From Phytophthora sp. 'mugwort' (Eukaryota > Oomycota > Peronosporomycetes > Peronosporales > Peronosporaceae): a stretch of 64,000 nt of DNA. The stretch's first letter is position 1, and each line of letters begins with the position of its first letter. The stretch spans positions 5,332,001-5,396,000 of the forward strand of contig JAUCEF010000005.1 in the NCBI GenBank assembly GCA_033558025.1, given 5' to 3'. The position numbers and the translations under genes were made by a program. The notes under the pieces are model-generated. The model was not told the DNA's origin. It saw nothing but the letters and a program-made list of their open reading frames with translations, and ran no database searches. Positions 37,348 to 48,663 of this stretch are shown one piece after another.

Positions 37348-37834
37348 CATCTTTTGCTCATGTTGCTGCTTCCCCCTTCGCGTATGGCGATCTTTCAAAG
37401 CGTTTGCGCCATGCACGTCACCCGCCTGCTGCACTGCATGCTGTCCGTAAACCACGAGAGCTCGCATTTCTTATGGTCATCCTGTTTGTCGGGACATACC
37501 TAGGCCAAGGCATAAAGTCCTTGTAACTACTGGCGATAGGGCCGTTCATTGGAACATCGTTCTTCGACGGGTGTGAGTGTATCGATCCGCAGTATGGTCA
37601 CGTCGTCTCGTTGTGGCGCATTACGGCGGCAAGATATCGTACCGTATCAGATGCAACAGTGCATGAAATGGGTTGTGTCGGTGCGATCGAGGTCTTGGAT
37701 TCAAGGAAAGGCAATCGACGTGAGAGGATCGGCGGTGTGTGTTTGGAGGCGCGTGGTTCGTGCGTGGCTTCAGCGATTGTGCGAGTGTGTCTTTGCTGAG
37801 TTGTGAGCTCGCGGTTGGTTGTGGTCTTCAGCCT

Positions 37835-37907
37835 TCCCATATAGTCTAGGCGGTTAGGATAGCTGGCTCTCACCCAGCAGACCCGGGTTCGAGTCCCGGT
37901 GTGGGAA
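37835..37907 (+). tRNA. tRNA-Glu (CUC), array copy 68
   Basis: 560 bp after copy 67; body unchanged; upstream GCGCATTAC. Confidence 0.95.
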
Positions 37908-38395
37908 CATCTTTTGCTCATGTTGCTGCTTCCCCCTTCGCGTATGGCGATCTTTCAAAGCGTTTGCGCCATGCACGTCACCCGCCTGCTGCACTGCATG
38001 CTGTCCGTAAACCACGAGAGCTCGCATTTCTTATGGTCAGTCCTGTTTGTCGGGACATACCTAGGCCAAGGCATAAAGTCCTTGTAACTACTGGCGATAG
38101 GGCCGTTCATTGGAACATCGTTCTTCGACGGGTGTGAGTGTATCGATCCGCAGTATGGTCACGTCGTCTCGTTGTGGCGCGTTACGGCGGCAAGATATCG
38201 TACCGTATCAGATGCAACAGTGCAGGAAATGGGTTGTGTCGGTGCGATCGAGGTCTTGGATTCAAGGAAAGGCAATCGACGTGAGAGGATCGGCGGTGTG
38301 TGTTTGGAGGCGCGTGGTTCGTGCGTGGCTTCAGCGATTGTGCGAGTGTGTCTTTGCTGAGTTGTGAGCTCGCGGTTGGTTGTGGTCTTCAGCCT

Positions 38396-38468
38396 TCCCA
38401 TATAGTCTAGGCGGTTAGGATAGCTGGCTCTCACCCAGCAGACCCGGGTTCGAGTCCCGGTGTGGGAA
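38396..38468 (+). tRNA. tRNA-Glu (CUC), array copy 69
   Basis: 561 bp after copy 68; body unchanged. It interrupts the GCGCATTAC run and instead has the GCAGGAA variant typical of copies 9-26. Confidence 0.95.
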
Positions 38469-38955
38469 CATCTTTTGCTCATGTTGCTGCTTCCCCCTTC
38501 GCGTATGGCGATCTTTCAAAGCGTTTGCGCCATGCACGTCACCCGCCTGCTGCACTGCATGCTGTCCGTAAACCACGAGAGCTCGCATTTCTTATGGTCA
38601 TCCTGTTTGTCGGGACATACCTAGGCCAAGGCATAAAGTCCTTGTAACTACTGGCGATAGGGCCGTTCATTGGAACATCGTTCTTCGACGGGTGTGAGTG
38701 TATCGATCCGCAGTATGGTCACGTCGTCTCGTTGTGGCGCATTACGGCGGCAAGATATCGTACCGTATCAGATGCAACAGTGCATGAAATGGGTTGTGTC
38801 GGTGCGATCGAGGTCTTGGATTCAAGGAAAGGCAATCGACGTGAGAGGATCGGCGGTGTGTGTTTGGAGGCGCGTGGTTCGTGCGTGGCTTCAGCGATTG
38901 TGCGAGTGTGTCTTTGCTGAGTTGTGAGCTCGCGGTTGGTTGTGGTCTTCAGCCT

Positions 38956-39028
38956 TCCCATATAGTCTAGGCGGTTAGGATAGCTGGCTCTCACCCAGCA
39001 GACCCGGGTTCGAGTCCCGGTGTGGGAA
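38956..39028 (+). tRNA. tRNA-Glu (CUC), array copy 70
   Basis: 560 bp after copy 69; body unchanged; upstream GCGCATTAC resumes. Confidence 0.95.
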
Positions 39029-39516
39029 CATCTTTTGCTCATGTTGCTGCTTCCCCCTTCGCGTATGGCGATCTTTCAAAGCGTTTGCGCCATGCACGTC
39101 ACCCGCCTGCTGCACTGCATGCTGTCCGTAAACCACGAGAGCTCGCATTTCTTATGGTCAGTCCTGTTTGTCGGGACATACCTAGGCCAAGGCATAAAGT
39201 CCTTGTAACTACTGGCGATAGGGCCGTTCATTGGAACATCGTTCTTCGACGGGTGTGAGTGTATCGATCCGCAGTATGGTCACGTCGTCTCGTTGTGGCG
39301 CATTACGGCGGCAAGATATCGTACCGTATCAGATGCAACAGTGCATGAAATGGGTTGTGTCGGTGCGATCGAGGTCTTGGATTCAAGGAAAGGCAATCGA
39401 CGTGAGAGGATCGGCGGTGTGTGTTTGGAGGCGCGTGGTTCGTGCGTGGCTTCAGCGATTGTGCGAGTGTGTCTTTGCTGAGTTGTGAGCTCGCGGTTGG
39501 TTGTGGTCTTCAGCCT

Positions 39517-39589
39517 TCCCATATAGTCTAGGCGGTTAGGATAGCTGGCTCTCACCCAGCAGACCCGGGTTCGAGTCCCGGTGTGGGAA
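39517..39589 (+). tRNA. tRNA-Glu (CUC), array copy 71
   Basis: 561 bp after copy 70; body unchanged; upstream GCGCATTAC. Confidence 0.95.
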
Positions 39590-40077
39590 CATCTTTTGCT
39601 CATGTTGCTGCTTCCCCCTTCGCGTATGGCGATCTTTCAAAGCGTTTGCGCCATGCACGTCACCCGCCTGCTGCACTGCATGCTGTCCGTAAACCACGAG
39701 AGCTCGCATTTCTTATGGTCAGTCCTGTTTGTCGGGACATACCTAGGCCAAGGCATAAAGTCCTTGTAACTACTGGCGATAGGGCCGTTCATTGGAACAT
39801 CGTTCTTCGACGGGTGTGAGTGTATCGATCCGCAGTATGGTCACGTCGTCTCGTTGTGGCGCATTACGGCGGCAAGATATCGTACCGTATCAGATGCAAC
39901 AGTGCATGAAATGGGTTGTGTCGGTGCGATCGAGGTCTTGGATTCAAGGAAAGGCAATCGACGTGAGAGGATCGGCGGTGTGTGTTTGGAGGCGCGTGGT
40001 TCGTGCGTGGCTTCAGCGATTGTGCGAGTGTGTCTTTGCTGAGTTGTGAGCTCGCGGTTGGTTGTGGTCTTCAGCCT

Positions 40078-40150
40078 TCCCATATAGTCTAGGCGGTTAG
40101 GATAGCTGGCTCTCACCCAGCAGACCCGGGTTCGAGTCCCGGTATGGGAA
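40078..40150 (+). tRNA. tRNA-Glu (CUC), array copy 72, acceptor-stem variant
   Basis: 561 bp after copy 71. Position 40144 is A instead of G (CCGGTATGGG). This turns the 6:67 T-G wobble of the other copies into a Watson-Crick T-A pair, so the acceptor stem is fully paired. Confidence 0.94.
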
Positions 40151-40638
40151 CATCTTTTGCTCATGTTGCTGCTTCCCCCTTCGCGTATGGCGATCTTTCA
40201 AAGCGTTTGCGCCATGCACGTCACCCGCCTGCTGCACTGCATGCTGTCCGTAAACCACGAGAGCTCGCATTTCTTATGGTCAGTCCTGTTTGTCGGGACA
40301 TACCTAGGCCAAGGCATAAAGTCCTTGTAACTACTGGCGATAGGGCCGTTCATTGGAACATCGTTCTTCGACGGGTGTGAGTGTATCGATCCGCAGTATG
40401 GTCACGTCGTCTCGTTGTGGCGCATTACGGCGGCAAGATATCGTACCGTATCAGATGCAACAGTGCATGAAATGGGTTGTGTCGGTGCGATCGAGGTCTT
40501 GGATTCAAGGAAAGGCAATCGACGTGAGAGGATCGGCGGTGTGTGTTTGGAGGCGCGTGGTTCGTGCGTGGCTTCAGCGATTGTGCGAGTGTGTCTTTGC
40601 TGAGTTGTGAGCTCGCGGTTGGTTGTGGTCTTCAGCCT

Positions 40639-40711
40639 TCCCATATAGTCTAGGCGGTTAGGATAGCTGGCTCTCACCCAGCAGACCCGGGTTCGAGTCC
40701 CGGTGTGGGAA
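40639..40711 (+). tRNA. tRNA-Glu (CUC), array copy 73
   Basis: 561 bp after copy 72; body unchanged; upstream GCGCATTAC. Confidence 0.95.
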
Positions 40712-41199
40712 CATCTTTTGCTCATGTTGCTGCTTCCCCCTTCGCGTATGGCGATCTTTCAAAGCGTTTGCGCCATGCACGTCACCCGCCTGCTGCACTG
40801 CATGCTGTCCGTAAACCACGAGAGCTCGCATTTCTTATGGTCAGTCCTGTTTGTCGGGACATACCTAGGCCAAGGCATAAAGTCCTTGTAACTACTGGCG
40901 ATAGGGCCGTTCATTGGAACATCGTTCTTCGACGGGTGTGAGTGTATCGATCCGCAGTATGGTCACGTCGTCTCGTTGTGGCGCATTACGGCGGCAAGAT
41001 ATCGTACCGTATCAGATGCAACAGTGCATGAAATGGGTTGTGTCGGTGCGATCGAGGTCTTGGATTCAAGGAAAGGCAATCGACGTGAGAGGATCGGCGG
41101 TGTGTGTTTGGAGGCGCGTGGTCCGTGCGTGGCTTCAGCGATTGTGCGAGTGTGTCTTTGCTGAGTTGTGAGCTCGCGGTTGATTGTGGTCTTCAGCCT

Positions 41200-41272
41200 T
41201 CCCATATAGTCTAGGCGGTTAGGATAGCTGGCTCTCACCCAGCAGACCCGGGTTCGAGTCCCGGTGTGGGAA
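41200..41272 (+). tRNA. tRNA-Glu (CUC), array copy 74
   Basis: 561 bp after copy 73; body unchanged, but its flanks are unusually diverged (GTGGTCCGTG, GGTTGATTG, GGCGCTC, GCGCATTGC). Confidence 0.95.
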
Positions 41273-41760
41273 CATCTTTTGCTCATGTTGCTGCTTCCCC
41301 CTTCGCGTATGGCGCTCTTTCAAAGCGTTTGCGCATTGCACGTCACCCGCCTGCTGCACTGCATGCTGTCCGTAAACCACGAGAGCTCGCATTTCTTATG
41401 GTCAGTCCTGTTTGTCGGGACATACCTAGGCCAAGGCATAAAGTCCTTGTAACTACTGGCGATAGGGCCGTTCATTGGAACATCGTTCTTCGACGGGTGT
41501 GAGTGTATCGATCCGCAGTATGGTCACGTCGTCTCGTTGTGGCGCGTTACGGCGGCAAGATATCGTACCGTATCAGATGCAACAGTGCAGGAAATGGGTT
41601 GTGTCGGTGCGATCGAGGTCTTGGATTCAAGGAAAGGCAATCGACGTGAGAGGATCGGCGGTGTGTGTTTGGAGGCGCGTGGTTCGTGCGTGGCTTCAGC
41701 GATTGTGCGAGTGTGTCTTTGCTGAGTTGTGAGCTCGCGGTTGGTTGTGGTCTTCAGCCT

Positions 41761-41833
41761 TCCCATATAGTCTAGGCGGTTAGGATAGCTGGCTCTCACC
41801 CAGCAGACCCGGGTTCGAGTCCCGGTGTGGGAA
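41761..41833 (+). tRNA. tRNA-Glu (CUC), array copy 75, last complete copy
   Basis: 561 bp after copy 74; body unchanged; upstream GCAGGAA variant. Confidence 0.95.
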
Positions 41834-42320
41834 CATCTTTTGCTCATGTTGCTGCTTCCCCCTTCGCGTATGGCGATCTTTCAAAGCGTTTGCGCCATGC
41901 ACGTCACCCGCCTGCTGCACTGCATGCTGTCCGTAAACCACGAGAGCTCGCATTTCTTATGGTCATCCTGTTTGTCGGGACATACCTAGGCCAAGGCATA
42001 AAGTCCTTGTAACTACTGGCGATAGGGCCGTTCATTGGAACATCGTTCTTCGACGGGTGTGAGTGTATCAATCTGCAGTATGGTCACGTCGTCTCGTTGT
42101 GGCGCGTTACGGCGGCAAGATATCGTACCGTATCAGATGCAACAGTGCATGAAATGGGTTGTGTCGGTGCGATCGAGGTCTTGCATTCAAGGAAAGGCAA
42201 TCGACGTGAGAGGATCGGCGGTGTGTGTTTGGAGGCGCGTGGTTCGTGCGTGGCTTCAGCGATTGTGCGAGTGTGTCTTTGCTGAGTTGTGAGCTCGCGG
42301 TTGGTTGTGGTCTTCAGCCT

Positions 42321-42360
42321 TCCCATATAGTCTAGGCGGTTAGGATAGCTGGCTCCCACC
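42321..42360 (+). pseudogene. Truncated tRNA-Glu, copy 76, at the array edge
   Basis: The first 40 nt match copy 1 through the anticodon loop with one change (GGCTCCCACC for GGCTCTCACC, 42356). Similarity then stops and unrelated sequence (TGGTCCCCCC) begins. The 3' anticodon stem, T arm with B box, and acceptor 3' strand are missing. It therefore cannot fold or recruit TFIIIC normally. The unit leading to it has private changes (ATCAATCTGCAG and TTGCATTCA), consistent with an array edge escaping homogenisation. Confidence 0.9.
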
Positions 42361-42742
42361 TGGTCCCCCCTTGAGCGCAGCTGGTTTGGATCGTCATGCT
42401 GCTGAGCTTCGGCTTCTATGCGGTCCCAGGCGTCTACTAGGGACTCGAACGACATATCGTCAAAGGTTATAAGTCTGTTGCAGCTCCAGCGCTACCCATT
42501 CCACCGCCTCGCTGTCCATTGTGATCGACGTCTGCTGGAAACATGAATGGCGCTTATATCGTTGATATCGGCTTGTTATGAACTCAATCTAATAGCCTGT
42601 CTTCCACGCGGAAGAGGTCCCTTCAGACCTCTACTATAGCCTATCCTGTAACACAGCGGTATTATGGCCAATGGCCGACTCTGACAGCACTGTGCAAGAG
42701 GTCTCGTTGGACCTGCACGTGGACCAGTAGCTAAAGGGTTAA
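42361..42742 (-). mobile_element. Remnant of a TTAA-ended (piggyBac-like?) element abutting the array
   Basis: The right end reads CTAAAGGGTTAA (42731-42742). Read on the minus strand this is TTAA followed by CCCTTTAG, the form expected for a piggyBac-type terminus in a TTAA target. Inside it, an ATG on the minus strand at 42455 opens about 31 codons (MSFESLVDAWDRIEAEA...) up to the array junction at 42361. An interrupted palindrome GAGGTC/GACCTC lies at about 42613-42631. The transposase identity is not proven: only the N-terminal residues remain and I do not recognise them firmly. The rest of the element is missing, replaced by the tRNA array. Confidence 0.4.
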
Positions 42743-42795
42743 AATATTTGTGAGCGATATCCACACATATTTTAACCTTTTAGCTACTGGTCCAC
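42719..42795. repeat. 77-bp near-perfect palindrome with TTAA in both arms
   Basis: The left arm 42719-42752 (GTGGACCAGTAGCTAAAGGG...) and right arm 42764-42795 are reverse complements, apart from one substitution and a 2-nt length difference near the 11-nt loop. TTAA occurs at 42739-42742 and 42772-42775. It may be two TTAA-element ends head to head, or a short foldback element. Confidence 0.85.
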
Positions 42796-43122
42796 GAAAA
42801 AACCGAGGCGGCCAATGACCATCGGATGTTGGCAGCGTGCTGCCATATTAGTACTGATACATTAGACCTCAAAATAAATCAAACTTCCATCACTACATCG
42901 AGAGTTGCCCACCGAGTCAATATCTGGTGCGACATGTTAAAATCCACAACTCATCCCCGGGAGCTTAGCAAGTGATCCAAATACTGCAAACTGCAAGTTT
43001 AGCATATTTTTATCTACGATCGATTGCCCGTCCCCTTCGTGCGATCTGACCTTGCACGGATTAAAGCTTTCATTCAGTCCATCCATATCATTTCTCAAAC
43101 TCCCGCGTACCAACGAATACTC
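42796..43122. other. No gene seen
   Basis: This AT-rich stretch lies between the palindrome and the Harbinger pseudogene. I see no coding or RNA signal. It may include the left end of the Harbinger element, but I could not identify a terminal repeat. Confidence 0.5.
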
Positions 43123-44419
43123 ATGGCTCGCCCCGCTCTCAGCGAGAGTCTCGCCTCTCGCCGCACCATACCCCCTTTCCGCTCAACCTCGTGAACGCCG
43201 TCTATCCGCCCCGCTCGCACCGACGAGGCTACACCGGCGACGCGTACTGCTCGGTAGTGTGTCATTTATCTCCAGGAGCTTGAGGAGATACGGGCAAGTA
43301 AGCGCGCCCGCCACCACCTCGATCCGCTGCCGGACAGTGACAACGACGAAGACGCTGACCACCCCAGCATGGACATGTTCCAGGAATCGACTTGACAGCG
43401 TGCTGAAGCTCTCCAATTTTACGGAGGCTAAGATTTCCAGGACTTGGAGCCGTCTCGGCGGCAACATTTCTACGCGCTGAGATGTAGGGAAAGGAGTCAA
43501 GCACCGCGAGTCGGCATGGACACCCTGTTCATCAGCCAATGTGGGCTTAAGAATGGTTGGCGCTGGGACTTGCTAGCGTCCATCTTCTACATCCAGGCGC
43601 CCACTTTGAGAAGAAAATCACTCATTTCTTGGAGGTTCTCTCCCCCCTACCGCTACTTTTTCGGTTTTATGTGGACCATGCCGAGCCTGACAGGACGATG
43701 CGCAACGGTTGCTAGCAGTGCATGATTACCTTGCCGCGCGCTATGCTGTCGACGTGACGTTTCAAGAGTCTAATATGCCGAGCGGAAGCCAACAAGCGCG
43801 CGCCGGCTACTACAGCAAAAAGCACAAATTGCACGGCCACAAACCTGAGGTCTCGGTACTTCCTACTGGATTTGCAGTGAACTGATCGCGCCACTTCAAA
43901 GTTTCAAGGCCGACATATCTATACTCTGCAATAACAACGCCTTTCTCGTGGCTTCCGCCACGAAGGCGGCCGCGGACAACAACATGGCGGACGACGGCCC
44001 CTTCCGCGAGTAGTACCCCAAGTCTTGGCTCATTTTGGCGGATAAATGGATACCAAGGCTTGGCTACCGAGATGCGCGTTCTCATTCCCAACGCTGTCAG
44101 CCAGCCATCCCACTGACGGTCGAAAAAGCAGGCAATGAACCACGACACCTCGTCGGATCGGGTCGTCGTGGAAAATATGTTTGGTAGGTTACGCATGCTA
44201 TGGGCTCTCTTTTCTGATAAGTACCGTCGGCAGGAGGTACGGTGTAAAACCTTCTTTAGGATTTGCCTAGAACATACTAACTTCCACATACGAAACATCC
44301 CTCAACAAGCGGAGAATAATAACACTACGGCGACTACGTCAGGCGTCTCACCATTATTAGCGCTGAGAAAAGGGCGGCATCTCAAAGCTCCCGACGAGAA
44401 AGAAGTCGCCGGGATCTGA
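43123..44419 (+). pseudogene. PIF/Harbinger-type DDE transposase pseudogene
   Basis: The coding sense is clear but spread over three frames. It begins near ATG 43123 (MARPALSES). Recognisable pieces follow in order: LAPTRLHRRRV; ELEEIRASKRARH, an acidic DSDNDED stretch; NGWRWDLLASIF; the first Asp block AVDVTFQ (Asp codon 43751-43753) with GYYSKKHKLHG; DKGYQGL (second Asp) near 44045; and the Glu block VVVENMFGRLRMLW. The frame ends at TGA 44417-44419. Breaks include stops at about 43393, 43883 (TGA), 43999 (TAG) and 44113 (TGA), and frameshifts near 43600 and at 44048 (an extra T inside DKGYQG). Family assignment rests on remembered oomycete Harbinger motifs. It cannot encode an active protein. 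Confidence 0.8.
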
Positions 44420-44839
44420 GACTTGAGGTTGCTGCCGCCGACAGCAATAGCGACGCAACCCAGATGAGTAACGAGTACTAACCTTTAATAGGTTCGTTTG
44501 AATAAAGACGAACTCGACCCATTGAATCGGATGTCGATTAAGTACCTAAATGCCATTGGAACTGCAGAAGCGGTGTTGTGAGCAAGAAAATTTCTACATC
44601 GCGTAGTGCACTTGAGGTGCTCTATTACGTGCAGACTTACTTCAGTAAACGAGTCGCGATCGAGCAAGTAGCGGCTACCGTGCGCGGTAGCCATCGTTTG
44701 GTTTCGAGGACCATTGATTGGGTAAACAACCCCCTTTTTGTAACATAACTATGATGCATCTACGTCGTTTTACTCCTTCAAAAGCAAATATTTGGTCAAT
44801 TTCTAATTGGGTCACTGAGAAAATCAGACACAATTGAAC
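44420..44839. other. Intergenic, presumed promoter of the TPR/membrane gene
   Basis: There is no ORF with recognisable content. It lies directly upstream of the start at 44840. I found no clear oomycete initiator close to the ATG. Confidence 0.5.
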
Positions 44840-47096
44840 ATGGTAACATTTGCGGAGCAAGAGCTTCGCTGCCAGCAGTTGTTGCAGGAAAAGGCAGATT
44901 TTGCACTGGAACAAGCAGTGGACGCAGCTCGCAAATGTCTAGAGCTCGACAAGAAGCAGGTCCGGGGGTATCTGCTGCTTACCGAGGCGCTCTCTCGACA
45001 GCGCAGACACAGTGACGCCGTGACTTGGTACAAGAAAGGTTTGCAACAAATAAAGACGGAGGTACTCGGTCTGAGCACAAATCTAATGCTACGGCGTCAT
45101 TATGCTGACTCTCAGGACTGGAGATGCACCCAGACAATGTGGAGCTTCAGGCGGGACTGACAGAAGCTCGAATGGCGGTTCTAAACGATTTGCTGGACGA
45201 GAGCGAACAAGAGGAGGAGGAGTCCGACGATAATGAAGAGGCTGAAGAGCACGACACCCCAAATGCGTGTTATATCGAGAGTCTAGGTGAGGTAAAACCA
45301 GCAGACGAGAGAGGCTCGCTGCGTTCAACGCAGATTGTTCAGCGTGCACAGACGTATGCTTCTTCTGGTCTCAATGAGGTACCGGTTAATGAAAGTAAGG
45401 ATACTACAGTCAGAGATGGCAGAGAGACGCGGACAACGGTGTTTCAAGCCAAGGTAGAACGGGTCCTGGAGCACCTCGACGTGCTCAAGCTCGCGAGGAT
45501 GGCGGCTGTGTATATTTTCTCGGAACTTTTGAATCTGCGACGTGTGATGATTGGACTTGGACTCTTCTTCCTCGGTTTGCTTGCACAAGCGATAATGCAT
45601 CGACAAAAGATTATGGTGATATCCATGCTAGTAATATGTTTTTATCGCTCGCAGCTTAAAGAACGTGCGCTGCGTTTTGCACAAGACTGGGTGCAGACGT
45701 CGACGGACAAGTTGGGCGCTTTCACGTGGATCCCGCGGATTGTTTTCGTGATTCCGGTGCTTATGAAGCTGTTTGGACACCTGAAATTTATGCTGTTCTT
45801 GCAACAAGATGTGCGTTTGGCGGGCTTGGTGCTTACGGTGACAGCAATGCTGGTTGGCAACGCTTTGCGCTCAGACGCCGGGCAACAGGCTAAGCTATGG
45901 GGTGATGGAAGACGGCTCAAGATTGCTGCATATTCCACGACGATCGCATACTGGGTGCTGTGGCGTGGCCAATGGACTGACACCTTAAGGCTGCTTGGGC
46001 CGGCTTTCATTGATGCGGGCGGCATCGTGCTAGGCTCTGTTTCGTCGTTAGAGCTGCAGGAAGTCTGCAGACGCGCCTTTAAGAGACTTTACAGTGATGT
46101 GGCGAATGGCATACAAGCTGATGTCGATCTAGACGCGTGGTTCTTTTTGGGTCTGGGTAGCTGGATCGTTGAATATTGGCAGCAGCCTACAGATTTTTCC
46201 TTAGAAATGCTTTCAAAGATGCTAACGGAGTGCTTGGACTCCATGGAGAAAGCAGCAGTGCGGACATTCAGTCCTGAGTTACGTCACTTGCGAAATCAGC
46301 TCAATAACATGGAAATCACTGACGAGCTCCAGCTGCTGGTCGCGTATTTGAAGCAGAGCCTTGAAGCTGTTCCGCCTCCAAAGCTGTTTGGCACGGCAAC
46401 GTTGTTCGCCAAGAAGTGTCCATCATTCGTGGTTTTCGGTCTTCTTGTTGTTTTCTTCGGAGTCATCTCGTTGCCGTTATTGCCGTTCGTAGTATCCGAG
46501 TCTCAAGACGCAAGAGATTTATATAATCGTTACTGCAGTGGAAACCTGCAGGAAAAAGATGGATTGGAGCTAATGCTGATGGGCTCGCCACTTTTCCGCG
46601 TCTGGAAAAATGTTAAGAGCTGCATTTACTGTCTAGAAGGCAGCGTCACGTTTTCAAAGGCGGTGGCTACCGGAACGCACCTTGTAGCGGCAGCCGCAAA
46701 AGTCAGGTACTCATTTATTAACCTTGCTGATCTCTGCTGTAGTTTTTCAATTAACACAATTTGTGTGTGTAATAATAGTCGGTTGGCGTTATTCGCATCG
46801 CGCGTGAAGAAAGAGGGATTTTTAGCAAATGCGCACGATATTCCGGACCATATCGCGAATGCGTTCCTCGTCACGAAAGACTCGAGGTATGGCATGTGTG
46901 GGCGTTATATTTTCTCTGAGGTAAAATTCCACCAACATATTGACTGTGTTTTGCTGTTTACAGTCTGATCATTGATGGGGTGCAGTATCTCTGTGACAGC
47001 ACCCAGTTCCAGGATCTACAGGCCTCGATCGCCAATTGGTGGTCGGGAGGACATGCGACTGACAAAGTCAAGAAAGCGAATGAAACCGAATTGTGA
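44840..47096 (+). CDS. TPR-domain multi-pass membrane protein, function unknown
   Basis: The model joins 44840-45038, 45116-46706, 46779-46886 and 46964-47096 (676 aa). The introns are 77, 72 and 77 nt, all GT-AG. The first joins WYKKG to LEMHPDN and restores a TPR helix. The second keeps frame whether or not it is spliced, so its removal is inferred from the poor fit of the sequence it would encode. The third restores a tail ending ANETEL. Residues about 17-77 form one or two TPR units. An acidic run (DESEQEEEESDDNEEAEE) lies at about 94-112. Five or six hydrophobic segments lie near 210-227, 232-244, 272-295, 301-316, 334-349 and 503-526. No signal peptide is evident. I do not recognise the family; TPR plus membrane spans suggests an organelle-membrane scaffold. 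It converges on the kinase gene, 219 bp away. Confidence 0.75.
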
Positions 47097-47315
47097 AAGT
47101 TTTGCTTATTTTTAGAAACATGTATTCGAGTCGAGATATCATTTCTATGTATGTACGGGAAGTGCGTGGGGCGGAGAGGGCAGGACCGCCATGAAATACG
47201 TCTATGTTTGCGACTCCAGCAACCGCTGCTTGTTTTCTGGCTGCCGCTCTTATGCTTTTGTCTTCGTTTTTATCGTCTTGCCGGCAGAAGTCGCTGGAGA
47301 TAACGGAACGTCGAG

Positions 47316-48663
<1,348 letters not shown>

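Larger units (their letters stand above)
1..42360 (+). repeat. Tandem array of 559-561 bp units, each with one tRNA-Glu(CUC)
   Basis: About 75.6 direct copies run head to tail without interruption. Spacing between successive tRNAs takes only three values: 559, 560 or 561 bp. The 561 form has one extra G (TCAGTCC instead of TCATCC) about 500 bp into the unit counted from the preceding position 7. The 559 form lacks a CG dinucleotide (GTGGCGTTAC instead of GTGGCGCGTTAC). Otherwise copies differ by a handful of single-base variants that recur in neighbouring copies, as expected for unequal crossing-over or gene conversion. Outside the 73-nt tRNA, each unit has about 487 bp of spacer in which I see no second RNA gene. 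The left edge lies outside the window, so the full copy number is unknown. The right edge falls inside the 76th tRNA. Confidence 0.97.

Noticed and set aside
1..42360. Repeated short ORFs in every array unit (about 61-62, 78, 85 and 107 codons on both strands)
   Set aside because: Their recurrence only reflects the repeat. The minus-strand 107-codon frame runs straight through the tRNA, several plus-strand ones need non-ATG starts, and single-base indels between units change their length freely.
1..42360. CRISPR array or rDNA/5S repeat
   Set aside because: The whole 560-bp unit is conserved, not a short repeat with unique spacers, and the only RNA signature in the unit is the tRNA.
42084..42455. 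123-codon minus-strand ORF spanning the array edge
   Set aside because: A chimera of the transposon remnant's N-terminus and antisense array sequence created by the junction.
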